Of a stretch of DNA of 64,000 nt, positions 47,501 through 60,708 are shown piece after piece. The position numbers and the translations under genes were made by a program. The DNA is from Podospora pseudoanserina (Eukaryota; Ascomycota; Sordariomycetes; Sordariales; Podosporaceae): NCBI RefSeq assembly GCF_035222485.1, contig NC_085921.1, positions 2,232,001 to 2,296,000 of the forward strand. The letters run 5' to 3'. Each line of letters starts with the position of its first letter. Positions within the stretch are counted from its first letter, which is position 1. Under the pieces are notes generated by a model. The model was not told the DNA's origin. It ran no database searches and saw only the letters and a list, made by a program, of their open reading frames with translations.

Positions 47501-48370
47501 CCGTCTCACCTGCAAAGATCACTAAACCAGCAGTGATTGGCAGAACAGTGCATGCTCTGGCTGTGTTTAGTTGACCGGATTACTCAACCCACTGGCTCTA
47601 CTATTTCATTCCCGCACATGCTGCAAGGCCCCTGGAACCGATCTTACTCGATTTTCCCTCTAGTCTTTTGTTAGGTAATACTTTGGTACATGTGAAAACA
47701 AAGATAGGATCAACTTTCCACCATTTGACCCCGGGCTAAGCAGGGATCTCGGAAGTGGGTGTAACGGTTGCTGAGTTAATCACCATTTTCCACGTTGCGG
47801 AGACACACCCTTCTTTTTACTTGGCTACCTAGAGTAAACCCCCGGACAATCGCACGGGGCGGCATTCTAGCGTACGGCGGTAGCTGCAAGCAAAGGACAT
47901 CCGCCTCCCGAAGCTGTCATCCTGGGCGTCATGTTCTTCCCACACCTGGCTACCTGGCTGTTGCTTTACCTACACAAACTACTTAGCTGGTATGTCATCA
48001 TGGAGGGGGGAGGAGGAGAAACGAGGGGTGATTGTGTGTGTTACTTCCAGCCACTCCACGTACGTAGAAAGGAACCTCGGAATTAAGAAGCGGGTATAAA
48101 CTTGGGGGTGGTTGTGATGAGGGGAGGAGGGGGGGGGGCGGAAGAAACTGGGTTACAGTATGGAGGAATATAACTTGAAGCTCCCTCCCCCACATGGAAG
48201 TTCGGATTCAGCTCGAGAGAGATTCAGCAAACAAGGTTTTGGTATAGCTATAAAAACATTGAAGTTGTGTGTTGAATACTGGGACATACTCTACCACTTG
48301 CTACATCTTACCTTTTTTTCTTACGAGTTACCCAATCCAGATACTAACCACCATTTACTTCCAACCAAAA
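44533..48370. other. 3.8-kb gene-poor region with scattered coding-like fragments
   Basis: No intact gene recognised. Several short frames around 45180-46730 (+) look partly protein-like, best at 46280-46530, but I could not link them by splice sites into one model. No terminal repeats, target duplications or transposase motifs were seen. It may be a decayed gene or simply an upstream region of the Zn2Cys6 gene. Confidence 0.4.
46173..46733 (+). other. Possible coding fragment of unknown type
   Basis: Open for 186 codons but without an ATG at its start (GTG). The central part, with YELLVMSSGYRKFFLVTDRI and NVKLEEYFGANSFGGRYRQQ, has the mixed hydrophobic/charged pattern of a folded protein; the ends are Pro/Ser-rich and shadow-like. 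No family recognised. Could be one exon of an unmodelled gene or a remnant. Confidence 0.25.
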
Positions 48371-49482
48371 ATGGCAGACACTCTAAAGAGGACATTCCAT
48401 GGTGAGTAAACCCCCTGCCAAGACTTTGTCATCAACCCCAACCTGCCTTACCTCACTCACACCCATCATCATCATCACCATTGTATCTTGCCCTCCCATT
48501 CGGAGGGACGGGAAAACAATATACATGCATACACTTTCCTGACATCAGCTAACCACCACCCTGTTCCCCCACAGGCTGCCTAACCTGCCGCAAACGCAAA
48601 GTCCGCTGCCTCGGCGGCTCCCCCTCCTGCCAAAACTGCTCCCGCATGAACATCACCTGCCACTCCTCCTTCGAGACCAACCTCCGCATCAGGGTGTCAA
48701 CGCCCACAGGACAAAAACTGGTGGACAACAGGCCTGCCCCCCCTATCCGGGGACCTCGCCGTTGTTTACTGCAACCCCCCGCGGCAGCACCAGCACCAGC
48801 GTTTGACCACACCCACCAACGCCAACAAAACGAGACCTATCCCTCCATCACGTTCGAACCTCACTTTTCGTCGTTTTCCCTGTCTCAATCACCACCACCC
48901 CCACCCCCACCACCACCGACAGCGGGTTATGGGCAGGGTCAGGGTGGTGGATTGGCCGTTCAAGTCCCACCACAGTATACCACCACCACCACTCCAGCAG
49001 CGGTTTCGATCCCTAGTTTCGACAACGGGCTGTACAACTGGAACAGCAGCTTTGACTTTTCGTGTGTAGATCCCAGCCTTGACCCCGGTTTTGGGAATGG
49101 ATTTAGCAATGGGGTTTTGGCGGGGATGGTGAACAGCAGCAGCACGATGGGGTACGGGGATTTGATGCCTGGACTGCTGCTGCCGCCGGGGTTTGCTACT
49201 TCGGCGCAGATGCCTGGGTTGGTGGTGGTATCGTCGGAGAGTGACTTTGGTGGTGGTGGCGGTGGTGGTGTTTTTCTTCCGGGGGGGCAGGAAGGGACGA
49301 AGGAGTGGGTTCCTAAACGGAGGAAGAGGAGCAAGAAGGTTGTTGAGAAGGAGGGGGAGGGGGAAGGGGGTGGGTGGTCGTATCACAGGTGAGTTTTGAA
49401 GAGGCTATGGATTCGTTTGGCCTTGGTGGTGATGCAATCTGGCTAACAAGTCGATAGACCACAGCCTTACCACTTGGCATAG
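48371..49482 (+). CDS. Small Zn2Cys6 fungal transcription factor
   Basis: DNA-binding regulator of the GAL4 type, acting in the nucleus; target genes unknown. Exons 48371-48401, 48575-49388 and 49458-49482 give 289 aa. The binuclear cluster is GCLTCRKRKVRCLGG then CQNCSRMNITC, with six Cys in CX2CX6C...CX2CX6C spacing, immediately after the first intron. The rest is low complexity: poly-Pro, Gly/Tyr/Gln, an aromatic/acidic stretch (NWNSSFDFSCVDPSLDPGF), then a basic block (PKRRKRSKKVVEKE) that could be a nuclear signal. The usual fungal-specific middle homology region is absent, so it is short. If intron 2 (GTGAGT, GGCTAAC branch, GATAG) is kept, translation stops at TGA 49390-49392 with a product eight residues shorter. 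Confidence 0.85.
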
Positions 49483-50314
49483 CCATTTTTTTCTTGAAAG
49501 TCAACATAGTCCAGAAGGGCTCCAGTCACGGAGAAGGTATAACTTTGGTACCAGCCAGCTCATGCCATGATGCTCTGATGAGGGCTCAGCCATGGGAGAC
49601 GACCACCCCGTGTGATCAGACCAGAGCTTGCAGCATTTTTACCGCCTACCGCAGCGAGAAGGGACACACTGAGGATAACAGCGACACGGAAACCGAGGGA
49701 GAAATGATAGCCGCCCCTCTTTCACGTTGGTGAAAGGAATGTTTTCCCGTTGCATGACATGATCCGCTGTTGAACTACACGAGAGCACCGATCAAGACCA
49801 CCAGCCGGGCGCAGAAGGGAAACCAGTTCCACCAGTTGCCTTCAAAACTCGAGTACACGCACCGGGGGCATCCGAGAGGTCAAGATACCAGGGAGGTTGA
49901 GGAGGAGTTGAGAAAGGTGGGATGGGATGGGAGGGGAGTCGGAATCCCGAGATGGAGCCATCTTAAAGTATGACTGTGAGAGAGACGGGGTTCGAAGCTG
50001 ACAAGAAGAAGAGAGACATGAAGTGTGGCATATCAGACGAGATCAATAGATATAAACCTTTTGCAATTATCCGGGTTCTACAACTTGGCGCACACAGTAA
50101 AAATCGTTTGTTTACGCAACTTTACGTTTCAACCCGTTACGCCGAAATCAAATTTTAGCGGGGGCACACTTTCACTTATACATTTTTTCTCACCACCCGC
50201 TCTCCTCTCACTCACCCCACTACTCATATTAATCTCACTCACCACTCACTCTCACCATCCGTACCCTCCTAAATTCTAACCCCCTTTCACCCCCAATATT
50301 TCACACCCGCAAAC
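49483..50314. other. Intergenic; nothing recognised
   Basis: About 830 bases between the Zn2Cys6 gene and the adenylate kinase 6 gene. The last 150 bases are CTCACTCACC-rich, like a leader. Confidence 0.5.
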
Positions 50315-50965
50315 ATGACAAGAACCCTCCCAAACATAATCCTAACCGGCACCCCAGGCACAGGCAAAACAACCCACGCCTCCCTCCTAGCCGAGCGCAC
50401 CCCCCTCCGGCACCTCTCCATCAACGACGTCGTAAAAGACAAGGGCTGCCACGAGGGCTTCGACGAAGAATACCAGTCCTGGATCGTAGACGAGGACAAG
50501 CTCCTCGACGCGATCGAGGAGCAGGTCAAGGAAGGGGGGTGGATCATCGACTGGCATGCCTGCGACCTCTTCCCCAAGAGCTGGGTTGACTTGGTGGTCG
50601 TGTTGCGCGCCGGGACGGAGGTGTTGTTTGATCGGTTGAGTAAACGGTAGGTTATCCCCCCTCCCCCTTCCTCTGGATTTGGAGGGTACATGTCTGGAAA
50701 GGGAGGGGGGAAAGAGTGGTGTGGGCCAGGGCAGGAGGAAAATGAATTGATCGCTGACGGGAAGAATAGAAACTACCCCGACCACAAACTCCAAGAAAAC
50801 CTCGACAGCGAAATCATGGACGTCCTCCTCCAAGAAGCCCGCGACAGCTACGACGAGGAGATCGTCGTCGAGCTCCAGTCCGGCGACGCCGACGAGCTAG
50901 AGGCAAATGTCGAGAGGATTGAGGCTTGGCTGGAGCAGTGGAAGAAGGATAATAACCAAAACTAA
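50315..50965 (+). CDS. FAP7: Adenylate kinase isoenzyme 6 (Fap7/hCINAP)
   Basis: Nuclear/cytosolic NMP kinase and ATPase needed for cleavage of 20S pre-rRNA during 40S subunit maturation. Exons 50315-50646 and 50770-50965 give 175 aa, close to the usual length. Motifs: P-loop LTGTPGTGKTTHASLLA, HLSINDVVKDKGCHEGFDEE (NMP-binding part), GWIIDWHACDLFPKSWVDLV, VLRAGTEVLFDRLSKR running across the intron into NYPDHKLQENLDSEIMDVLL, and the C-terminal VELQSGDADELEANVERIEA. The intron has a GTAGGT donor and an AATAG acceptor. Confidence 0.95.
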
Positions 50966-52152
50966 CTTGTCTTTTCCTTATCAAAATTGGAGTTGGGATG
51001 GCATGGGGAAATTTGATGGGTCACATTTTTCACATGACGATTGGTTTTCAGTACCTTAGCTAAGGAAGGTAAAATTTTCAAAACCATGAGACACACATTC
51101 CCCCTGACTTAAACTGTGTGAAATATCAACATCAAGATGGCTGCAGCGAGTGAGTGAGTCGTCGGGCATCAAACCGTTCATCTCATATCAGAATGCATTA
51201 AACGAGGTTTTCAGTAAGATTTATATGGCGTAATGATACATGGCAATTACCAAAGTTACAGCCACTCAGCTCGTCCTGAACCTATCAATGACAACAGACG
51301 ATGATATCAACAACATCAATCATAGAATATTCAGAATCCTAAATCCTCTCCTTATATAAGAAGATTATCTATGCACCTTATACAACCCCTACTCCCTCTA
51401 CATGCACCCACCCAAGCACTTCAAGTAAAAATCAAGAATAAAACCACGAAACCATCAATCATCTTTCATGCTCTTCTTGCTTCTGCTACCTACACAACAA
51501 CTAAACACCACACAGCTAGCTACAAGAAACAACACCCTTCCCCTCCTCTGTTTGGCCAAACAGAAAAAAAAAAAAAACCAGAACCAATGCCCAACCGGGC
51601 CAGCCAGCAGTAAAGCAAGCCTCTTCTTCCTCCTTCCCTCCTCCAACAAGTCTAACACCCAACAACAATTATCATATCTATTTAACATTTTTTCCTCCCT
51701 TTACCAAACCAACCAACCCATCAATCCATCCATCTTCCAACGCCAACCCCCATCCTCCAACTGCCGACTCAACTTTGTAAAAAGGTATGTATTGTAATTT
51801 TATCCTCATGAAACCACCACTATAACAACACACCCCATATGTAGTGTATCCGTGGCATAAATTTTCACACTCACCCCAACCACCCCTACTTCTCTCAACT
51901 ACTAACCAAACCACGTCACCCCCCGTTCCTGCGCAAGAACAACCCCCCCTCCCACCACCCCCTTCATCCGCTGTTACTCCTAGACTTCAGCATGACATTC
52001 CTGGCGGCGGGTGGCACCGGTCCATTATTCCCACTCCCATTCCTCCACGAACTCAACAGCACACTCGCCGGCCTCTGATGATGATGATGGCTCGACCCCC
52101 CCGGAGACGGCTGCTGTTGTTGTTGGAAACCCAGAAACGAGCGAGGGGCCAC
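50966..52152. other. Convergent 3' region (Fap7 / myosin V)
   Basis: 1.2 kb between two stop codons on opposite strands. A/T-rich to about 51500, then A/C-rich with a poly-A run at 51564-51576. No gene seen. Confidence 0.55.
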
Positions 52153-55100
52153 CTAGGCGCTCGCCTGTATCGATCCCGGGCCCTCCTCCATCTCCTGAAG
52201 ATCATTCATGCTGTGCGTGTCAAAGTCGCCCGCCTGCGACCCAAACTCGAGCTTCTCCTGCTGGGCAATAGCCTGCTGGGAGACAATCTCGGCCAGGCGC
52301 TTCAACCGTGGGGTTTGGAGCCCTATTCATCATTAGTTAGCAGACATTCTCACTTGTACCCTCACGGAAGAAAAGAAAAAAAAAACTCACAAGACGGCGT
52401 ATAAGTCTCCAAAGCAGTAATCACTCTCGGCTCCGCAATCTCATACGGCCCGCTGTCGTCCATATCGACAGCCTGCAGCAACAACACATCGCTCTTCTCC
52501 GTCACCCTCGACGCCACCGCCTTCATAATCTCGCCATTGATCGGCTGCTCGTAATCCGCCACCAGGTACTGGTTCAGCAGCTTCTGGATCTGGTTGGGCG
52601 ACAGCATCCAGCAAATGTCCTGAATGATCTCGATGTCGTTGAGCGTCGCCTTCTTGAGCTGCAACAGCTTGGTCGCCTGCATCAAGTGCTCCAGCTGGAG
52701 CGTCCCCTCGGGCATGTCGTGGCTCTTGCACCACTCCTCGATACGGGTGATGTTGTAGTTGATCTGCAGACCACGCTTCCAAGAGAGGAAGTTGCGGCGC
52801 ATGAGCAGATCGTTGAACGCCGTCACGCCAACAAGCCTGAGCAGCTCGGTGATGGTCTGGGTAATGATGGAATCCTCAAGGTAATAAGCCTTCATGGCGC
52901 GGAAGACGCTATTGAGAAGCGACAGCAAGTTATCCATGCTGTACGCGGGAGCAGAGTTGCCCTGCAAAAGCTTGCCAAGGAACCTGTTGTTTTCGTTCGT
53001 GACGAAGCCCGGCAGGGACTGCGACTCGATGATGGCGGGCACAATCATCTTGTTAAGCTTCTTCTTGAGCACCTTCATCCAGGTGTGGTAAATGTTGAAC
53101 TCGAGACTCTCGAGATCGTGCTTGACAATCTCCAACAGGCGGTCATACTCGTAGTTGTCCGTCTTTTGGGCCTCGTACCAGTCCTCAGCGAGGAAGACAA
53201 AAGACAGCATCTCGTGGACGTTGGAGAGCCAGAACGCACCGGGGTTGATAGCCTCCTCGTCGTCGTGGTTCATCACCTCCTGCTGAATCGACTGCATGAC
53301 GTTGGCAAGGAACCGCTCCGACTCCTTGACGAAGCCGTTGTTCCACATCTCGGACGTCACCAAGTTGATGAGATACGAAGGGAAAAGGACCTCCTTGTCG
53401 GTAGGGGCAGGGTTGCTGGATGGCGAAGGGATCTTGAGGTTGCGAATAAGGCCAATGGTGACCTCCTGGTTCAGGCCCTCCTCATCGGCAAGGAGACCTT
53501 CCAACTCCATCTCGATGCTATCAATACCGGGAATAAATGTCGAACCGGAAAGAGTAGTCTGGCGGTTCATGCCAGGAACAGCCATGGAGACAGGGCGGGG
53601 GTTGTAGGCCATGCTGTACCTATCCATCTCGCGAGGCTCTGCACCCGCACTCCGTCTCTTGGGCTTCTTGGACGACACCAGATTGATGAGACCGGCCGGC
53701 GCAGCAGACGCCGGTCCATTCCCGTTGATAAGCTCGCCGTTGACGGGAGCAGCTCTTCTAGCCTGCTCCAGTGCCTCTTGAAGCTCAGCAATCTGTTGCC
53801 TGAGCGAGTTCTTCTCAACCTCGGACTGCTCGCTCTGCTGGCGCGCAGCCTCAAGCTCCTCGTTGGTAGCGCGGAGGCTCTCCCGAAGTTGTCGCTCCTC
53901 CTCTTGCATCCTCTTCACATTCGCCGTCGACTCCTCAAAGCTAGTCTGCAGCTTCTTCATCTCCGCCTCCATAGCCTCCAGACGAGCAGCCGCAATACCA
54001 GCCTGGTTGGCCTCAGTCTGCAGCTCCTTCGTCCTAGCCTCCAGAGCATTGTGCCTATTTCTCCAAATGGCAACCTGCCCTTCATAGTTCTCCACCTGCA
54101 CCTTCAACTCCTTGTTCTGCGCCTTCATGGTACCCAAAGACTGCGTCAACTCAACGACCTTGTTCTCCAGCTTGTAAGAGATCTGCTTCAAGTCACGAGC
54201 CTCGGCACGGACAACCTTGTACTCCTTCCGAGCAGTCTTGCCACGCCACAAGCTCTGCACAATGACAATCTTGCGGCGGTAGTCTCTCCAGGCACGAAGC
54301 TGTTGTCTCGAGCGCCAGTTGCGCTGAATGATAAGAGCAGCGTTGCCAACCCGGGTCTCCATGATCTCCTTGCGGCGCAGATAACCCTTGATAGCGGCCT
54401 GAGCGCGAATGACATCGTTGCGGATAACGAGAAACTCTCTCCTCTGCTTGAAACCACGCCAGTTCTTTTGGATGGTAACCGCAGCCTTGATCGTCCGCAG
54501 CTCCTGAGCCTCCTTGCGGGCCCTGTAGCCCCGGAAGAGAGCCTGGAAGCTGACAATGGCACCCCTGGCAGCAAGATACTTCTTGCGGTAGTACTTGGCC
54601 TTGAGGTTCTTTTGAATGAGAATGGCGCAGTCGTTGAGACGGGTCGTCCTCAGGTTCTCCAAAAAGGCAAGCATACCCGCCCTGAAGAAGATCTTGGTCA
54701 GACCCATCTGGTACTTGTCCATACCCGGGGCCACCTTGTTGGCGCCGAGGGCCTTGGTCAGGATGGCATCAGCCATCTGCCTAATTTCCGAGGTCCATTG
54801 CTGCGACGGCACCAACATGTAGTACCGCAGCGCAAACTCCTCATACGTCCACCTCGTGGGGTAACCCGCACAACTAATACGGACTGTTTCGAGAACACCG
54901 CAAGCGCGGAGCTGGCTGAGAACCATGGGGCCCTCAAACTTCCACGCCTCCTTGGCCTCGTTGGGCTTGATACATCTGATGTAGTGCACATCAGTGCTGT
55001 TGATGGTGGTCATGAGCTCGATCAGCGAGGACTTGAAGATGCCTCCCAGAGTGGGCTTGCGGTTGACGGCGACGCCAATTCTCCTACCGGCCGCCGGCTT

Positions 55101-57197
55101 CACCGCATTAGAGCTTGCCTGGGCGAGGTCCTTCTCCCGCACCGCCGACGCGGCATCCAACACCTGGCCGAGGAACGCATTGGTCGACGCGCGCAGTACC
55201 GCCATGTGTTCGTCGGGAACCGTGTCACGGTTCTTTTCTATGAAACCGTCCGACTCATACGTGACGTCGATGGCATAGTGGCAGACGGTGAAAGACGACT
55301 TGCCGAACCTTGGCTTCTTGTAGAACTTGTGCTTGTCGGCAGCATAGTTGTGGTGGAGCTTGGTGACAAACTGCTCATCAGATCCCATAGGCAGCCTGGA
55401 TTCTTCATCAAGGAGAGAAAGAATACCGAGCTTGCCCTCAATCAAATCGATACAGGGCTGGTTATCCGCGAAATCAATAAAGGTCCAGTCGATCTTCTCC
55501 CTAAGATACTCCTCCTGCTCAAGCTTGAAGACGTGCTGGTTGAACTCTTGCTGCAGCTTCTCGTTGGCATAGTTGATGCAGAACTGCTCAAACGAGTTCT
55601 TGGCGAAATGTTCGAAACCATAAATATCGAGCACACCGATAAACGACTTGACCCTGCTGAGAACCTCCTCGGTCGCCAAGCTCCTGTTGATAATCTCCAC
55701 CAGCCAGTCGAACAAGCTAGAGTAGATGAACTTGGCCACGGAATCCCTGACAACGATAGCCTGAGCTTGCGACAGGTTCGAAGTGATCTTCTCGCCACGA
55801 GTGACAAGCTGCTTCTTGACAATCCACTTGGCAAACTCGGGGGCATCAATACCGAGAATCTCGCAAGCCTTGACCAACGATGGCTCCGTCGCAGCGAGCA
55901 CGCTTTCCGTCCTGGACGCCCCGATCTTGACGTTGCCGAGGTGGAGCAAACCAGCAAGCAGCTTAAAGATCTCGGCCTGCTCGCCCTCGCTCACACCAAT
56001 CGTCGTCAGCGACTGCTTCGTCGCCTTGAATTCCGCCTTGTCGTCCACGCCGTCAATCGTCGGGGTGTTGCCCTGGTTGAGGTAGTCAAACTGCTCAATA
56101 GGCAGCAGACCCAGTTCCTGGCGCTCCTTGTCCGTCACACCGGCCACGAGCTGGTAGAAAATGTGATAATTCCTCTCCTTGAGCGGCTGGAAGACCAATC
56201 TCGACCGTTCCAGCAAATATGTCCTGATCTTAGCTCCGATAATATTTGTTTCCTTGTCGAACATGATTTCAATGTACTTTCCGAACCGCGAGGAGTTGTC
56301 GTTTCTCGTCGTCTTGGCGTTACCGAAGGCTTCCATGATGGGGTTGGTGGCTAGGATAGCCTCTTCGGTCTTGCTCATCGCCTCTGGGCCCTTCTTTGCC
56401 CTCGATCCCGGGCTGTCTGATGGATGTCTTGTCGCGAAGTATCGCATGATGTACTTGGCGCTGACAGTTTTACCAGCACCGGACTCACCAGACACGACGA
56501 TGGTCTGGTTCTTGTTGTCGCGCAGCATGTCCCTATTCCCAGCGTCAGCCAACCGCCTGTCCCAAACCTCGCATCCACCGCGGGTCCCTACATGAAAGCT
56601 TCCTCAGCAATGGCAAACAGGTGAGGAGCTTGTGTGGCTCTCTGCTTCCCGGCATATACTTGCACCATGCCAGGTACGTAGAGGGAATCGACGCGAGCAA
56701 AGGGGTTGGTTGCTATCAGCACAATACCGGAGTATGTGTAGATCTCTTTTTGGAGGTATCGAAGGCGAATGGCCTGCAGAACTGTATTCCGGCAAATATC
56801 GTCAGCATGCTGTTGCCTCGTGCCATCTCTCCATCCTCCACCGCCATATCATCTTTGGGCTATTTACCGGCAGGCTCGTTGAGATGGGAAAGATTTGTCA
56901 AATCATCGCTGGCTTCGAGCATGGTAGGGTTCATCAGAGGAGGTAAGGACGGGTCGTTGCCGGACTGGAGGGCCTCCAGCGAGACCTCCAGTTCCTTGGT
57001 CTGCAAACACAACAGAAGTCAGCGTTTTGGATGAGCTTCCAGCGAGTATCAAAGCTGCCTACCTCGTCATTTTCTAACCGGAAGATGAGCTTGACTTTGT
57101 CCCCATCTACCGTCTTCTTGACAACCTCAGACGCAACCCAGCCCTCGGTTGCGTCGGGCTGCCACGCTCGCGTGCCAACATCATAACTCTCAGACAT
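52153..57197 (-). CDS. Class V myosin heavy chain (Myo2-like cargo motor)
   Basis: Actin motor that carries secretory vesicles and organelles to growth sites. Exons 57063-57197, 56868-57000, 56592-56781, 52391-56532 and 52153-52322 give 1589 aa, the usual length. Order: SH3-like N-terminus (MSESYDVGTRAWQPD, GWVASEVV), motor with NPTMLEASDDLTNLSHLNEP, P-loop SGESGAGKTVSAKY, switch I NDNSSRFGKYIEI, switch II FIGVLDIYGFEHF and relay/actin-binding segments (HYIRCIKPNEAKEAWKFE); about six IQ motifs (for example AVTIQKNWRGFKQRREF) for light chains; a coiled coil to about residue 1080; and the C-terminal globular DIL cargo domain. The last intron splits the Trp codon in TPSWLQTPRLKRLAEI. The 4.1-kb exon carries a long antisense ORF, judged a shadow. 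Confidence 0.96.
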
Positions 57198-59476
57198 TGG
57201 ATGTGGTTGTTTTCTGGTCTTGAGCTCTCCCTAGCTTTGTATGTGGTATTAAAAGAAGAAGTATGTTGGGAAAAGAACCCAGTTATTACTGGAAGCTGTC
57301 GCCTGAAGAAGAAAGGATGGCCAGTATTCGCAGCTGGAGGCAGGTACCGTGTGCTGGGAGGTGGTTGGCTGGCTGTGTTATTTGGTAGGTAGGTATTCGT
57401 CGTCGTCGTGGGTTACGGAAGCCGGGGCGAACACGCAACTGGCGGAAGGCACTGTGCTGAGCTGTGCTGGGGGGGAGGCTGGCTGAGAAGCACTGGCTGG
57501 CTGCCAAAAAAAAAAAAGGGCGCTGGCAACTAGCGGGTGATGCGAATCAAGTTGGAGGCGGAGCGTCTGCCTTTGAACTTGAAGGCATTCATGAGTAGGT
57601 GGGAAGGGAGGAATTAACGGGGCCGTTAATTGTTAATTAGCGGTCACTAGGTTTCGGCGGTCGAGGAATCTCCGCTTTCCCTTCTCTTGCCTGGCACTGA
57701 CAGCAACAAGCCTAGGTACTAGACGATGGCCCTTGGGTTGTGGTGGAGTTGGATGGCCGCTGCAGAGTGTCGTTTGTCTCTTGCTGCAACTTCTTCGTCG
57801 TCGTCGTCGTTCCGGGCTCAAGAAGTGAAGCTCGAGAAAATGTTAAGGAAGACAAAACGAAAAGGAAACCCGTCGTTAGAGTTTAGGGGGCTGAAAAAAG
57901 AGACAGCGTGCATGGACTGGCGCACTGTAGAATGCTCGTTGATAGGTAAAGAGGAGAAAGACAGTGGTATCGCGTCGGTACGATTGGATTGGGGGGGGTT
58001 GGACAGGGCGGGCACGGACTCTCCAGCGATTCTGGGGCACGCCTCTCTCTCCATGTTCTGTCTACGACCCCCTATTTTTTTTTGGTTCTTGTTAAACTTG
58101 GGAGAAAGGAAGAACAAAAAGAAGAAGTTAAACATGAATAAACATTCTCTCCATCCTGTCAAATACCTTCCACCTATGGCCCCCTCAAACCATCCAACCT
58201 CACCTCACCCCTCAACCATCCCAGCCCAAACCTAACCCCCAACAAATCCCCAAACAGCCCAGCTTGAAGATGCCTGTCTTGCATTTGCCATCCTCATGCC
58301 TTTCACAAGGGAAATCCTTTATACTCTTCGTTACCGCCTACCACCCGCCTTACAAATGCCCCCCCTTTTCACAACCAACCAACCCCATCTTCAAAAAGGG
58401 GGCTCGTTCGTTCAGCATTGAATCCAGTGGAGCAAAAAAGCTGATGCACATCCCATATGCAGGGGTTACAAAGTAGTTTTCCCCCCCCTCCACATCACTA
58501 ACAAAAGCGGGGACATCCCCTTTCTTTCTCTCTCTGGGCAGTTTGATAGAAAACCATGCTTTGTCAACTGAGCCCTAACCCGCGTCTGTGTTTCAACCTC
58601 TTTCCATTTCCAACCACTCAAGGTTGTTGTTTGTTATACAGCATCATCAAAATATCCAACAACCGCGAGATATTGAGTTGGTTTTGGCTCAGACGCGGGC
58701 TCGGAAAACCACCCGGTCTTGCATATGGAACCCACCTACTGACGTCGTCCATCCGTGGTCTGGTCATATTTCTCCCATTACTTTCAACAACACTTTCAAT
58801 ATGGTTCAAAATCACAAAAAAACCCCTTCCACAACCTCCCATAAACAAAGTGGACATGTCTCATCCCATGCGAAACGCCCTCCAAATTCTCCGGTAGGCC
58901 AACTGGACTTGGCCAGTTCGGCGTGGGGTGGACGCACCTTACCAAAGCACGCTGTGTACACTCGATCCCGTCATTTTTCAGGGGTGTCCTCCACCACCTC
59001 ACCAAGCATCCACTATCCACAATCCTCACCGCTTTCTCGTTTCCTTTTTCGCTGCTGGCCGTCTTGTTCACCTAGCCCTGTGGAATTTATACATGGCATT
59101 TATGCACTCTCATTCTCACAGGCTCAGTACATAAAGCCATCATCGTTGTGAATATCAAAAGTCATGTTATTCTTGATCTCTAACCCCCTATTTTGTTGAA
59201 CCCATCATTTTGATATACCAAACCCCCAACCCCCAACCCCCAACCCCCCCCACACCCCCTTCCCCCTCATATGATGATAGAATTTTTCCTTGCTCCATGT
59301 TGAAATGCTTTTTGTTCTTGCTCTCCCATCACTGACTCCGTCAACCAAGCAAACAAAAGAAAATGTCCAAAAAATATCACATCACACACATACAAAACAC
59401 CAAAATATCCACCCATTATAAACAAACCAGATAAACCCATTTCCTCAGAAAACACACACACCCCCTATCTATATAT
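57198..59476. other. 2.3-kb intergenic region, C-rich repeats
   Basis: Upstream of the myosin start and downstream of the phosphoglycerate dehydrogenase stop (both minus strand). Contains (TCG)n at about 57796-57811 and a tandem AACCCCC heptamer (about four copies, 59220-59250). ORFs around 57726-59150 are low-complexity and unsupported. Confidence 0.5.
59220..59250. repeat. AACCCCC heptamer tandem repeat
   Basis: About four tandem copies of AACCCCC ending in a C-run. The G-rich complement could form a quadruplex. It is not the TTAGGG telomere repeat of these fungi. Confidence 0.9.
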
Positions 59477-60635
59477 CTAATACAGAACCCGGGTAAGAAT
59501 GCGTGAGCTGAGTCCGTCCAAGCTGTCCCGAATCTCCTTGATATCCTCCGGCCGGACGTCGCTAACATCGGCCATGAGGTAAGCAATGTCGCCCTTGGAG
59601 TCCGAAATCTGCTTGTCGACGTTGTGGTCGCCCAAGATCTCGTTCACCCTGCGCAGCACACCGGGCACGTTGCGATGGATGTAGATGATGCGCGCGTGGT
59701 TGCTCTCGTCGAGGGTAAGCTGGCGCATGTTGACCTCGGGCAGGTTGACGCTCCCAAGGGTGACACCCTGGTTGATGTACCTCACGAGCGCATCCGCAAC
59801 CTCAATACCAATCGCCCTCTGCGCCTCCTCCGTGCTACCACCGATATGAGGAGTCAAAATAATGTTGTTGAGACCGCGGAGCTCCTCCGCCCACGGGTTC
59901 AGGTCGGTGGTGAAGTAATCCCCATTCCCAGCCGGCTCATTAGGATAGACATCCAGCGCCGCACCAGCAACCTTGCCCGCCCTCATAGCCTTGATCAGTG
60001 CCGGGATATCAACCACCGTCCCACGGCTGGCATTGATAAGATAAGACCCATTCTTCATCTGCTCAAACTGCTTCGCCCCCAGCATGTTCTTCGTCTCCGG
60101 AGTCTCGGGCACATGCAGCGTGACAAAATCCGCCTCCCCAAGCAGCGCCTCCAGCGTAGGCACCTGCCTCGCGGTACCAATCGCCATCAAGCTGACCACG
60201 TCATAGTAAATGACATTCATCCCCATCGCCTCCGCCAACACCGACAGCTGTGAGCCAATATGCCCATACCCAACAATACCCAGCGTCTTGCCACGCACCT
60301 CCCAGCACTTGGCGCTGACCTTGTTCCAAGTGCCCCGGTGAAGCTCATTCGAGCGATCGCCCAGCTGGCGGGCAAGAGAGATAATCTCGGCAATCACCAA
60401 CTCGGCCACACTGCGCGAGTTGGCAAAGGGAGAGTTGAAAACAGCGATACCCTGCTTGGCAGCATAATCCAGATCAACCTGGTTAGTGCCGATGCAGAAG
60501 CAGCCGATGACGAGAAGGTTCTTGGCCTCCTGGAGCACCTTGGCCGTCAACTTTGTCTTTGAGCGGATGCCAATGACGTGGACATCTCTGAAGTGTAAAT
60601 GTCAGCAAATTTGAAGCCGGAATAAGGACTTGTGA

Positions 60636-60708
<73 letters not shown>

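Noticed and set aside
48601-49386. Minus-strand ORFs over the Zn2Cys6 gene
   Set aside because: Shadows of its Pro/Gly low-complexity region.
52686-56354. 1222-codon plus-strand ORF antisense to the myosin V exon
   Set aside because: It is an exact shadow of a conserved coding exon. C/G-ending codons remove stops on the opposite strand, and the translation has no domain and is Leu/Arg/Val-rich and repetitive.
59624-60253. 209-codon plus-strand ORF over phosphoglycerate dehydrogenase
   Set aside because: Shadow of a fully recognisable enzyme on the other strand.
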